Part shown: one piece after another, positions 46,921 to 57,839 of the stretch
How positions within the stretch are numbered: position 1 is the first letter of the stretch
Layout of the letters: every line of letters starts with the position of its first letter
Source of the DNA: Cryptomeria japonica
Lineage: Eukaryota; Streptophyta; Pinopsida; Cupressales; Cupressaceae
Direction: 5' to 3'
Length of the DNA stretch: 64,000 bases
Assembly (NCBI RefSeq): GCF_030272615.1
Contig: NC_081405.1
Location: 158,707,954-158,771,953 of the forward strand
Made by a program: the position numbers and the translations under genes
The notes under the pieces: generated by a model
Database searches by the model: none
Seen by the model: only the letters and a program-made list of their open reading frames with translations
Told to the model about the DNA's origin: nothing

Positions 46921-48060
46921 ACTCAAGCATCAAAGTCGAATGTTTCATTCAGCAAAGATTTTGGCATGACCATCCTTTTTGCAAGTGATGCATCTTGCAT
47001 AGTTGTATTATGATTACTCTAAGGATCATAAGTGCAAATAACACTATAGGATTGACAAAAAAGGCACTGGCACTCAAGGCCTAGAAAACTCGTCCACATC
47101 ACAAGTGTCACATACTATATAAGGTTTTGGGTGAGTGAGCTAATGGAGTCTAATGTATCCACCTCAACATTTTCTTTCACAATCGAAGGAACAGTCACAT
47201 GCTCTACTACAAGTCTACCCAACAATCTCGATGGTAGGTTTGGGTCAAGTTTTCCCCCCACTCTGTCATTTGAGGAACCCCCACCTCTATTGTAGAAATC
47301 TAACAAAACAAAAAAAATTGGAATCTCATTGAGGACAAACTCACAATAAAGTTTCCTTAAAAAATACTACCACACCTCATGATTATTACACGAAGGTTGG
47401 TCAAAAACCATCCACCACCTATCCCAAAAATTATTCTTTATCCCTTCATGGTTGCACCAGTGGATGGGGAATCTCTTGAATCTAGTTGCTAAGGGTTGAT
47501 TGGTTCAGGGCTCAATGACGAGGGCACACAAGTTAGATTTGTTGATAATTTTATTTTCTTTGCTTTCTTATAGGATAGGTTGTTCGCATCAAATAATCTT
47601 TGTTCTTCCCTTTTATTAGACCATAAATTAATTTTGTCACTCAATGAACCTACATGAGACATAATGGATTGCAAAGATTTGGCAAGGCTTGTCCTATGCA
47701 ATTTTGTTGTAGTAGGATCTCTCAACCTTGTAATCAATTCCTCAAGTTGTTTTTTGGTTATTTTCTATTTCCCCTAATATGTTTTCTTGTGTTCCTGCAG
47801 GATGCCTATGAAATGATGGAGATGTTTGTTGTGTTTGTTATTCGACAAGGTATTAATGAGGAGGTGGTGGAGAATTTGGCACATTTGGGGGTGGAACAAC
47901 ATTTCTTAAAAATTTAAAAAAAAATTCATTAAAAAAACTAATTTGAAAACTACATTTTGATCAAAATTTCAAACCAAAAATGCATAAATACTTATCTCTT
48001 TTACATTGTTGCTATCTTCTTGGCATCTTGATGATGATTTGTCAAAACAAGCTAAAAAAA
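46921..48060 (-). pseudogene. Unrecognised multi-exon ORF family, copy 2
   Basis: Inverted and diverged copy of the 32285 family. From 48.03 kb downward the minus strand gives MPRR at an exon 1-like start, a Pro-rich stretch (PPPNVPNSPPPPH), then HRTSLAKSLQSIMSHVGS, NLWSNKREEQ, FWDRWWMVFDQPSCNNHEV, YCEFVLNEIP, RGGGSSNDRVGG and VEVDTLDSISSLTQNLI. Similarity ends near 46.92 kb at a sequence matching the end of an exon in copy 1 (ETFDIDTQ region). The later exons are not seen. It carries several stops. Shared protein-level motifs with copy 1 are the main reason to call both coding in origin. Confidence 0.6.
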
Positions 48061-48906
48061 TGGCTTTCTATTTGGGGAGTGCAAGTTGCAGTTGTCCAAA
48101 CTCATAGGTAGCACGATGGAGCAAAGTTTTTTGTAAATGAAAATGAAGGTTCTTTTTGTTTTTGTTTTACTTTATCATTTGACGTGTACCAAAAGGTTTG
48201 AACTCTGATGATAATAAGTCAAATGTGTGAAAATTCATGCAAATAGGATTTGGATAAGATCAAATATATTCAGATACGTATATGTAGAAATAAAGAAATA
48301 TTAAAGATCTAGAAATGAATAAAATTTAATAATTTATGACATTTATCATTATACAATTATATTAAGTCATTCCATCAAAATTAACCTAAATTTTTTTAAA
48401 ATTAACATAAATATATAAAATTGAAAAAAATTGACAAATGCTATTTTAATCCATAAATATACCACTATATCAACCGGATTGTTTGCAAAATCACTATACT
48501 CAAAACACTACTTAAGAATAGAAAATTGTTTTAAGCAAGCATAATTTCAATATTGTAACCTTTTTATTTAAATTCAAAAGTTGCTATCACGGCTCCCACA
48601 CCCTAATTTTAATTTAAAACACACAGTTTTCACATGGGGGTAATTAGGTCGTATGAGGCCTCCGAAATCAATTTGGGAAGCAAACAGTTCTTCAAAAACA
48701 GAAATGGCAGCATGTCAAATCCTTTTGCTCTCATCCACTGCGCACATGCGAAAAACTTAAATCCCAGGTGATGTTAAATAAATAAATCCCACGATAATGT
48801 TGAGTCGTAAAATATTAGTAGAAAATGCTTTCACTTTCACCCATGCATTCCCGGTATTCCTGTATATCCTGCGGCCTGCCTCATCTGAAACGAAGTTTTG
48901 GAAAAT
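48061..48906. other. AT-rich stretch before LOX-B
   Basis: No gene recognised. The last 250 bp are GC-richer and may be part of the original LOX upstream region, which in copy A has been displaced by the copia element. Confidence 0.45.
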
Positions 48907-50482
48907 TTTAATGCATGATCACAGCAGAATCAGTCAGCACATTTACGAGAAGATTGGAAACCACGTGACTGACAGCATGGATAAGATTTTGACATCAGGA
49001 TAGAGTGCAAGTTGGGTTGCAGTATGAAAGATAACCCGAGGTGTAGAAGTGATGCCATTTTCAATTATTTTCCCGGTGAGGTATAAAACACGTTTCTTTA
49101 AACGGCGAGAAGCCAATACCGTCGAAGCTCGCCCGTCTGTGTCTAAATAGACGTGTGGAGCAGCCAAAGCATCTCAATCTCAATCTCAACTAGTGTGAGT
49201 GTTTTAAGAGTTCGTTTGATGGCCAGCTTACACGTTAAGCGTAGGCGAGAAAGTGTTTGGAGTAAGATAGTTTTTAGGTGTAGCCAAGATGAGTTTATTC
49301 GGTAACATCTCTCTTCCAAAGATTCCAACGATTCCAACAATTCCAACCATTTCATTGCCCTCTAAAAATGGGAATGCAGGGGTGTTTGAAATCAAAGGAG
49401 AAGTGGTGTTAATAAAAGCATATCTTGTGGATGTTACTGACTACTCTGCCACGATTGCAGACACAGTCTCTGAATTGATCGGGCAGAGAGTCTTTCTTCA
49501 GCTCGTCAGCAGCGAAAAGATTGATGAAGGTAATATTATTACTAGTTTTTATTGTTAGTTACTATCATGGGATCCTAAGTGGGTATATTGATTTTTCTTT
49601 TCTGCACCTTGGGCATAATTAATTAATAGCATTGTCCAACGTATGACTGGTAATGGTATAGATTCGGGATTGGGGAAGAAAGGAGAAGAGGAATCAATAA
49701 GCTGGAACCCACTGGATGGTCCCATCGCTGGTGACTCGAAATTTTCCGTCAGCTTCACATGGAAGACTGAACTGGGAGTGCCCGCTGCATTGCTGGTCAG
49801 GAACGCGCACCCGAGGGAATTCTTCTTGAAATCGCCATCTCTTTCTGCTGTACCTGGCAAACTTCCGGCAATACGCTTTTTCTGTAACTCCTGGATCCAT
49901 CCTTACTATTTATTCAACAAAACGGACCGGGTCTTCTTTACTACTCAGGTATAATCTGAAACAAATAATGTGAGAGCTTAGAAGTGATCAAGTAACAACG
50001 TTTTATTAATGTGCTTTGTACCCTGAACATTATTGATTTCAGAGCCATCTTCTTAATGAAACACCGGCGGGTTTGTTGACGCTGAGAAAGCGAGAGCTGG
50101 CTTCTCTGCGAGGAAATGGTACCGGAGAGAGAAAGTTTTATGAGCGTGTGTATGACTACAATCTTTACAATGATCTGGGTAACCCAGATAGTAGTCCCGA
50201 TCTCCGCAGGGAGGTGCTCGGTGGGTCACAGGACCTTCCTTATCCCAGAAGATGTAGAACTGGACGTGATCCCTGCAAAACAGGTTCTCTAAATATTATA
50301 GATCTTCAAGCCTTTGTCTGGTGTTAATTGATTTTAGTTTAAATTAGTTTGGAGATTCAATCAATGATAATGTTAATGATATGGCAGATCGGAAGTTCGA
50401 GAGCTTGCCTCTGTTGCCCACCACCCAATACTACATTCCCCCAGACGAGAAGAACTACAGGTCTAATTTGATGGTGCGAGCC

Positions 50483-50770
50483 TGTTAGTTTAAAAACGAG
50501 CAGAGAAAACACATAATAATGAACACAAAATCAGAAGAAAGAATAATAGACACAACAAAGAACTCAAAACACAAGATTAACGTGGTTCACCATTAAGTGG
50601 CTACGTCCACCAGAAATGTAGGGAGAATTCTTATTAACCAATATCCAATTACACAGTACATTATATATGGGCTGCACACAACTATTTATATAAACATCTC
50701 AAATATGAAATGAAGAGTCTTCTAGGGAAGACAAACAACCATGTGACTGTTGGGCTTCATATACCCAACA
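50483..50770 (-). repeat. 3' LTR of the small LTR element
   Basis: 288 bp, about 95.5% identical to 51641-51928. TATATAAAT-like sequence lies in both LTRs (minus, about 50.69 kb). Confidence 0.92.
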
Positions 50771-51640
50771 ATCTCCCCCGTGAAGTCCAACCAACACAGC
50801 CTGTAACATTCCCTGCATCTCCATTCCAATGCTCATGCTAAAACCAGCTCTTGAGAAGATTTTAATATCGCCAAACTCTGTTCACAAACAATGCGAATTA
50901 ATCTTCTCCAAGTTAGATCAGAGTTAAAAACATATTCTCTAACTACTTCATCCGGTAATGCATAATCATGAACACTACTATCAACAGAGGCATAATACAC
51001 TCCTCCGTCAAAGTCTCTTGCTTTTGTGCTCCCCCGTAATAGAATATCTAGAAGATCACCATTATCAGATTTTAATACCCAAATATAAAACTCTTGTACG
51101 AGTGTGAATAGCCTACAAACATCACTCCCAATTCTCACGGTTGCCTTACTGAATGAATTTGTTGTATTTTGTGTAGAAACTTGTGCAGTACCTGCAATAA
51201 ATGCATTCCACTCTACCTCTACTACTGCAATCTGCAACAATAAATCATCACTTTTGCAATCTGCTTGTTCTTCTTCAGAGTCATTGTCATTTGCTATATT
51301 CGAGACTACATCCTCCTCACCCCGAGAGGCATCCTCCTCATCTTAGAAGGGAAACAAACCAGTCTCTTCTTCAAACAGCGAATACAACAAACCCTCTTCT
51401 TCTTCAGCCAAAGTCTCCTCCTTTTTCCAACCATCCCACCAATGACATTTGGTTTCAACCTCCACTTGGACATCACTCTCTACCGAGTCTAAACTACCAA
51501 GAAATTTTTCGATGATTGATTCAGCCTCATCATCTACAACTTCAGCCTGTTTATTGATAACATAAAAGCACCCAACTCCAGGATCAACTATCCAATCGGA
51601 TCCCATCTCTGCTCAAGTCAATTGTGGCTCTGATACCAAT

Positions 51641-51928
51641 TGTTAGTTTAAAAACGAGCAGAGAAAACACATAATAATGAACACAAAAACAACAGAAAGA
51701 ATAATAGACACAGCAAAGAACTCAAGACACAAGATTAACATGGTTCATCACTAAGTGGCTACGTCCACCAGAAATGTAGGGAGAATTCTTATTAACCAAT
51801 ATCCAATTACACAGTACATTATATATGGGCTACACACAGCCATTTATATAAACATATCAAATATGAAATGAGGAGTCTTCTAGGGAAGACAAACAACCAT
51901 GTGACTGTTGGGCTTCATATACCCAACA
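51641..51928 (-). repeat. 5' LTR of the small LTR element
   Basis: 288 bp partner of 50483-50770, next to the primer-binding site at 51638-51626. Confidence 0.92.
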
Positions 51929-54620
51929 GAACCTTTGCCAAAAAGGTGGTACCCACCATCAAGCCTATATTTGATGACGAGTTCGTTACAAGAAGTGAAA
52001 GATATTTACAGCAAAGGCATCCCTAAGGCTCTCAACAATGTTATGGATCTATGCCAAGATCTGATTCCTCTCCAAATGGTTAAAGGACTGCTCAGTGCTC
52101 AGCACACAGGACCAATCTCTCATTATTTTCACAGTTCCCCAGCTTATTAAGGGTGCGAGATCAATACTATTTATTTAATTGAAGTTTAAGCAATTTCTTC
52201 TAGTACTAGTCATCGACTAAATAACATATAATTGATACTTCAATTTTAAATTTTTATTTCTGACTTGCAGCTGACGAAAATGCATGGAAGACAGACGAAG
52301 AGTTTGCACGACATGCCCTTTCTGGTTTCAATCCCATAGCCATTCAATGTCTGCAGTCAAGCAAACTGAAAAGCTCCCTGTTTTAATCTGATGTTAATGT
52401 TGATGTTGTAGTTGAATATTGATTATAATGCTAACCTTCTTCTCTTAAACTTGGAACAGAGCTTTCCTCCAACAAGCAGCTTGGACGCCGACTTATATGA
52501 CCCTCAAAACAGTTCTATAAAGGCAGAACATATTGAGAAAAACCTCGATGGCCTTACGGTGCAGCAGGTATGTTATATCTATATAGTGATTCAACTAGTT
52601 CCACAACATATCAAAAAGAGAGAAAATTGTGATCCTTTGACCAATCTTATGATGGGATTAAATGTGAACTGTTTGATTAGGCTGTGGAAGCAAAGAGACT
52701 CTTTATCTTGGACTACTTCGATGTGTACATGCCCTACATTGAACGCATTAACAAAGAATCAGATGAACGTAAAATGTATGCCTCCCGCACTCACATCTTC
52801 CTCACAGACCAAGGAATTCTGAGGGTTGTTGCGATCGAGTTGTGTTTACCTCACACCAATCTCACCCAAGCTGAAAGAAAAGTTTACAGCCCTGCACAAG
52901 AGGGAGAAGATGGTGCTCTGTGGCTGCTTGCAAAAGCTCATTCAAGAGTTAACAATGCTGGTTATCATCAGTTGATCAGTTATTGGTAAGATCACATTGA
53001 AACAAGACAGTAATTCTATTTAGACCGAGTGGACAAAATAATGTCACGATGATTAACTTTTCCATTCTTCGTGCAGGTTAAGAACTCATGCTGTCATCGA
53101 GCCTTTCATGATTGCTACTCACAGGCACCTAAGCAAAATGCATCCCCTTCACAAGTTATTACTCCCTCATTATTTTGACACCATGGACATTAATCAATCT
53201 GCCCGGCAGATTCTGATTAATGCAAATGGTGTTATTGAACAAGGATTCACACCCTACAGATACGCCATAGAATTGTCCTCTAAAGCATATAAATACTGGA
53301 AACTCAATGAACAGGGCTCGCCCGCCGATCTAATTAAAAGGTATAGTACTCTCTTCTCTGTTACTCTCTACTGTCAAATGCCATGTAGCTGTCATATAAA
53401 TAATTCTAAGCTAGGAGATGTACCTATGCAATTGCAGAGGCATGGCAGTTGCAGATTCAACGGCACCCCACGGATTGAGGCTTGCGATAGAAGACTACCC
53501 ATATGCAGTGGACGGTCTGGAGATCTGGGGTGCTTTAAAGTAATGGGTGTGTGATTATGTGTCTCTCTACTACAAGAGCGACAATGCAATCAAGGAAGAC
53601 ACAGAAGTGCAAGAATGGTGGCAGGAAGTTGTGAATGTGGGGCATGGAGATCTGAAGAAGGAAAGTGGATGGCATCAGATGGAGTCGGTGCAGGAAGCAG
53701 TGGAAGCAATTACAACCATCATTTGGATTGCATCTGCTCACCATGCAGCCGTCAACTTCGGGCAATATGCATATGGAGGATACATGCCCAATCTCCCTAC
53801 TCTCAGCAGACGTATAATTCGCGAGCAACATTCCCTTGACTATGCCCAAATGATGAAAGATCCAGAGGCGTTTATGTTCTCATCAGTGTCCAACCCCAAT
53901 CAGGCCACCACGGTGATGGCGGTGTTGGAGCTTCTATCGAATCATTCAACGGATGAAGCCTAATTAGGACAGGTGAAGGGATCCACTCATGAATTGAATG
54001 ACGATGAGGGCATCGACCAAGCATTTGGAAAATTCTCTGCAGCTCTGGTGGGCGTGGAGAAAAATGTGTCAGAGAGGAACCAGAATTCCAACCTGAAGAA
54101 CAGGTATGGGCCATCACAGGTTCCATACACACTGCTCTATCCGAACACCACCGATCTCTCCAGGGAGGGTGGATTGACTGGCAGGGGAATTCCAAACAGC
54201 ATTTCCATTTAATCTTTGTCTCTCTTTGCGACAACAGTCAATATCGTATCCATTTGGTTTACAATAAGTGTTTGTTTGAAATAGCCGCTGCGACGATTCT
54301 GTATCCTTGTCGAGCTATTTAATTTGTCACTAAATGTAATGCAGTCATGTTGAAGTAAGTGGAATTGGCACCTGCCTAGTTCATCTTTCTTTTATAAAGA
54401 ATTTTCCTTTCCTTCTCTTGCTTCGTATTGTCCCGGGTGGACCTTACATGATAACAACTGATATATACATTAGAGTAAAAGTAGTACAGGCAATGGTAAA
54501 ATTGATTCAAATTTCGTTGTTCAATCTCATTGCCAAGATCTTTAAACATTTAATAATTTCTATTCGTCTGAAGACTGAAGAGTCAATAAACAGGAAAAAA
54601 AATATAATGTCAAAATGCAG

Positions 54621-55070
54621 CAAACCTGTTGCACAGCAAAATTTTGGCCCGGCTATCGCGTATCGACACGCATTACAATACTAGAATACAAATATAATTA
54701 TTTGCACGAAATTTTGTGGTGTTTTGTGCGAAGTAGAGTTTCTCTGCCATCCAAAATATTCATATAAAATATTAAGAATAATGAACAAATTAGGTTTATG
54801 AAACTACTTACTAGCGTTTGCAGTCATACGAGGATCCAGTTAAAGTACAAAGGTAAAATTTATATAAATTTTAATATTATATTTAATAATGTATTATATT
54901 TTGTTGTAATTATAAAAATAACATATATGCAAGTTGAATGAAGTACTATGTTACAAATTCAATTGTAGTCAAGTCAAGTGATATTTCGAAGGTCTGAATT
55001 GAACATAATAATGGATGTCAGTTATTGTAGATGAAATCTAAAATCTGAGAGTAATGAGCATATGATATTT
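54621..55070. other. AT-rich stretch downstream of LOX-B
   Basis: Similarity to the LOX-A flank fades out at about 54.62 kb. No gene recognised in the rest. Confidence 0.5.
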
Positions 55071-55590
55071 TAAACTATTGTAGTCTCTAGAGTACCCTTT
55101 TGGTTCTTCTAAATTGGTTGGTAAAACAACATAAAGAACAACAAAAATTGCAAATATATGTATTATTGGTGCAATAAAATTCATTAACATGGCTTCAAAA
55201 ACATATTTGGACAACCCCAAGCTCTCAAGGAAGGTATGTTTCTCCATAAAACCAATCTCCATTGTTGCTATTACAAACAAATATTTTAGATGTTTAAACA
55301 ACACACATCAAAAGAGTATACCACCCCCATGTAAACTATTGTAGTCTCTAGAGTACCCTTTTGGTTCTTTGGTTGGTAAAACAGCATAAAGAACAACAAA
55401 ACATGCAAATATATGTATTATTGGTGCAATAAAATTCATTAACATGGCTTCAAAATCATATTTGTACAACCCCGAGCTCTCAAGGAAGGTATGCATCTCA
55501 AAAAACCCGAGTTCCATTGTTTCTATTACAAACACATATTTTAGACGTTTAAACAACACGCACCAAAGGAGTATACCACCCCTCACAAAA
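55071..55590 (-). pseudogene. Tandem 261-bp duplication of a membrane-protein-like coding piece
   Basis: Units 55071-55331 and 55332-55590 are about 90% alike, offset by 261 bp, a multiple of three. On the minus strand both units are open in the same frame; a single TGA replaces TGG at the junction. The upper unit encodes GILLWCVLFKRLKYVFVI, HTFLESSGLYKYDFEAML and the hydrophobic FIAPIIHIFACFVVLYAVL, then KEPKGYSRDYNSL; the lower repeats this with changes. Two hydrophobic stretches per unit suggest membrane segments. Upstream on the minus strand a TTTCACTAG-like acceptor precedes the frame, so this may be a duplicated exon. I do not recognise the parent gene. Confidence 0.5.
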
Positions 55591-56282
55591 TCTAGTGAAA
55601 CTTGGAAAGAAGAAAGAGAAGAATCCAACCAATCATTGAATAAGAATCAAATTCAAAGTGATAAAAAACTAGAATTGTGCTTGATTGATCATATGAGAAT
55701 ACCATTCATTTGTGAAACAAAGAAAATATGGTTTGTTTTTTTTTAAAAGGGGGTAAACACTTTTGATCCGGAGCTATAAACTAGTGAGGTCACAAATGAA
55801 GGACCTCATCCCCATGTAAACATTCAACAATATCAATCCAACAAGGTTTGAACCTTGATGGAAAGAACAACAATGCCACAACTTAACCATCACAACATGC
55901 CAATGCTAGCAAACAGAGAAAATATTTTAAAGCTACATATCATGCTTAATTATAATGGGCTCTTGAAAGGAAGTGGAGGTACATGTATATCATTCTAAAT
56001 TATTAGAAGTGCCTATCCCAAGAGAATATATGTAAAGAGGTTTTCATGGGTCTTTTATCTACTTCCTTTGTGGCATAAATCATGAACCTACAAACTACCT
56101 AATTTTTCATTGCCCTTTTTCTTAGAAATTATGGTTGTTTTGTTGATAACTCCATAATAGACCTACTATTCATGTTGCTTCCCTAGTTGAGGTTTGCAAT
56201 AGTTTGAGACAACCTCCTCCTTCAGATTATTTATTATTGGTTGCTATGTACATGAGTCCCTCATTTATTACTTGACACTTTT
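55591..56282. other. Stretch without recognised gene
   Basis: AT-rich, no supported feature. A direct phrase match to nearby repeats was not seen. Confidence 0.45.
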
Positions 56283-57060
56283 CACTACAAAGGTATCGCT
56301 GCGTGTTCCAAGATCTTCAACGTGTAGTTATTCAAGTTTGGCAAAAACTTAATAGAATACTTAGAGAAACCATTGAGGATAAATTTTATGATGAGGATCC
56401 TTTCACCTTTATTGATCAACATCTTGTCAATAATTTGGAGATTTCATTTCCTTCTACTTCTCAATTCAACTCTACTTTTAGAGTTCAAAATTATAAGAAG
56501 GTGATTCATATGGGTAAGTGATATCCTCCTTGTGCTTTCCTTAAAATTAACGCATATGGATCTTATAAAGGTGACATAGGTTTAGTAAGGATTGGTGGAA
56601 TTGGATGAGACCATGCAAGCTCAAATCAACTTCTCTTTTCTAAGCTTATGGGCACTCACTCTAATAATCATATGGAAGTTTGGGAGTGCCTATTCTCTTT
56701 GCCCTTGGAAAAGCTCACACAAAAGGATAGAAGAATATTATGTGTGAGATTGATTCTATAGTGTGTGTCTCCCTTTTGAATAATAACATTTTTTAGAATA
56801 TTTCTTAGAAACTTTTCCTAGTGGTTGAGACAATATTATTTGTTCACATTTCAAGGGAATGAACAAAGCTATTGACTATTAAGCAAAATAGACCTCAAAA
56901 GGTGTGCTTGGATGGGGAGTGGAGGATTGTAGATGTTCGTGTCAATATAAATCTTCATTTCTTGTTTAAATTCCTTATGAGGTTCAAAGGAACTAATGTT
57001 TGTTAGATTGAGTTGTGTGTGACAAGTGTGACTACAATTGTGGTTTTTTCCCATTTTGTA
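56283..57060 (+). mobile_element. LINE fragment, RNase H end
   Basis: Plus-strand translation near 56.3-56.8 kb gives a helical stretch (DLQRVVIQVWQKLNRIL) and then, with a frame change, LKINAYGSYKGDIGLVRIGG, HSNNHMEVWECLFSLPLEKA and CEIDSIV. These match the plant LINE RNase H (RVT_3) pattern DGASKGNPG, NNEAE and EGDS. The first catalytic Asp is Ala here. No reverse transcriptase precedes it within 1 kb, so this is a 3' fragment, old and inactive. Its orientation matches the LINE at 57.8-63.7 kb but it lies 5' of that element and seems separate. Confidence 0.6.
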
Positions 57061-57839
57061 TTAATTGGTTATGTATGAGTCCTTGGTGGATTATCTTTTT
57101 TCTTTTGATTAATATGACTATGATTACATGAGTTATGCATACATTGGAGTATTTCATATTATTTGTTTGTTTTATGATAAATGTAAAAGATGAGTATAAT
57201 AAATACCTTGTATTTTATAATAAAATGCAAAAGGATGTCAACAAATTTTGTGATCATTTCAAGATAAATATAAATTGCATTTTAACGAAGTATATATTAT
57301 TTTAATAACAAAAAGTATAATTTTGTACGTTGAATTATTAAATCATTTGTGTTGGATATAGATATAGATAAAAATATTTATGGTTAACAAAAGGTTTTGA
57401 ATTAAATTGTTGCATGCAAGTTAAATTTTAAATCAGACTATGATGTTTTAACAACTAATAAAATATTTTTGTTCAACTACCAAAGGATCAATATAAAGTT
57501 TTGATCAAATATTTAAAAATGCATTTTATAATTTATTTAATTATTCATTCTAGAATTAAGGCATGTGACTCTGGATCTACATGTATGAGGGGTTTTTTTC
57601 TCTCAAGTTATGTACCTGGATATTCCACTTGACTCATCCTTGCCTTGGAAGTGGTGTTTAGTGCTTGTTTGGTTTGATTCAAGCCGCCAACAATTTTCCC
57701 TATGTTTTTTGTGGTTTTTTTCTTTGTTTTTAGACTGATTGATTGTATACTATAATACACAATGGTCTTTAAGCTCATTACACAAATGTGATCGTGTTAT
57801 GGTTTGATTGGCTTGTATGGACATAGGATAACAAGTGGA
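57061..57839. other. AT-rich stretch between LINE pieces
   Basis: No gene seen. T-rich runs near 57.59 and 57.71 kb could belong to the tail of the upstream LINE fragment or the head of the next. Confidence 0.4.

Larger units (their letters stand above)
50483..51928 (-). mobile_element. Small non-autonomous LTR retrotransposon inside LOX-B exon 4
   Basis: Two 288-bp LTRs (50483-50770 and 51641-51928) with TG...CA ends flank an 870-bp interior. GAGCC before and GAACC after are a 5-bp target duplication with one change. On the minus strand the 5' LTR is followed after two bases by TGGTATCAGAGCC (51638-51626), the initiator Met tRNA site, and the 3' LTR is preceded by the purine tract ACGGGGGAGA. 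There is no gag, protease, integrase or reverse transcriptase. Instead the interior (about 51.61-50.83 kb) is coding-like, acidic and rich in Glu/Asp/Val, beginning MGSDWIVDPGVGCFYVINKQ; it appears broken about once. I counted about 13 LTR differences in 288 bp (4.5%), close to the 4.3% between the LOX copies, so insertion came soon after the duplication. Confidence 0.9.
49289..54212 (+). pseudogene. Lipoxygenase pseudogene, copy B
   Basis: Same nine-exon structure as LOX-A: 49289-49529, 49662-49948, 50043-50283, 50388-52152 (interrupted by an LTR element), 52271-52356, 52460-52567, 52681-52985, 53077-53340, 53438-54212. Exons 1-3 are open and encode an intact PLAT domain start ([20 protein letters not shown]). 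Lesions: the insertion at 50483-51928; in the rest of exon 4 a 5-base loss near 51.98 kb and a 7-base tandem gain near 52.09 kb, leaving the frame shifted; the intron 5 donor reads TC instead of GC; the first iron-ligand His is Tyr (TAT at 52981-52983, SYW for SHW); two TAA stops in exon 9 (53541-53543, 53961-53963). The TATA box and poly(A) signal are also altered. A 21-base in-frame loss and a 3-base gain in exon 4 are milder differences. No function is expected from it as a lipoxygenase; exons 1-3 could still be transcribed. Confidence 0.93.
48907..54620 (+). repeat. Segmental duplication, copy B (LOX-B with flanks)
   Basis: Matches 12525-17262. Copy B lacks the MITE and has a 1,446-bp LTR element in exon 4. 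Same orientation as copy A, about 36.4 kb away. Confidence 0.9.
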
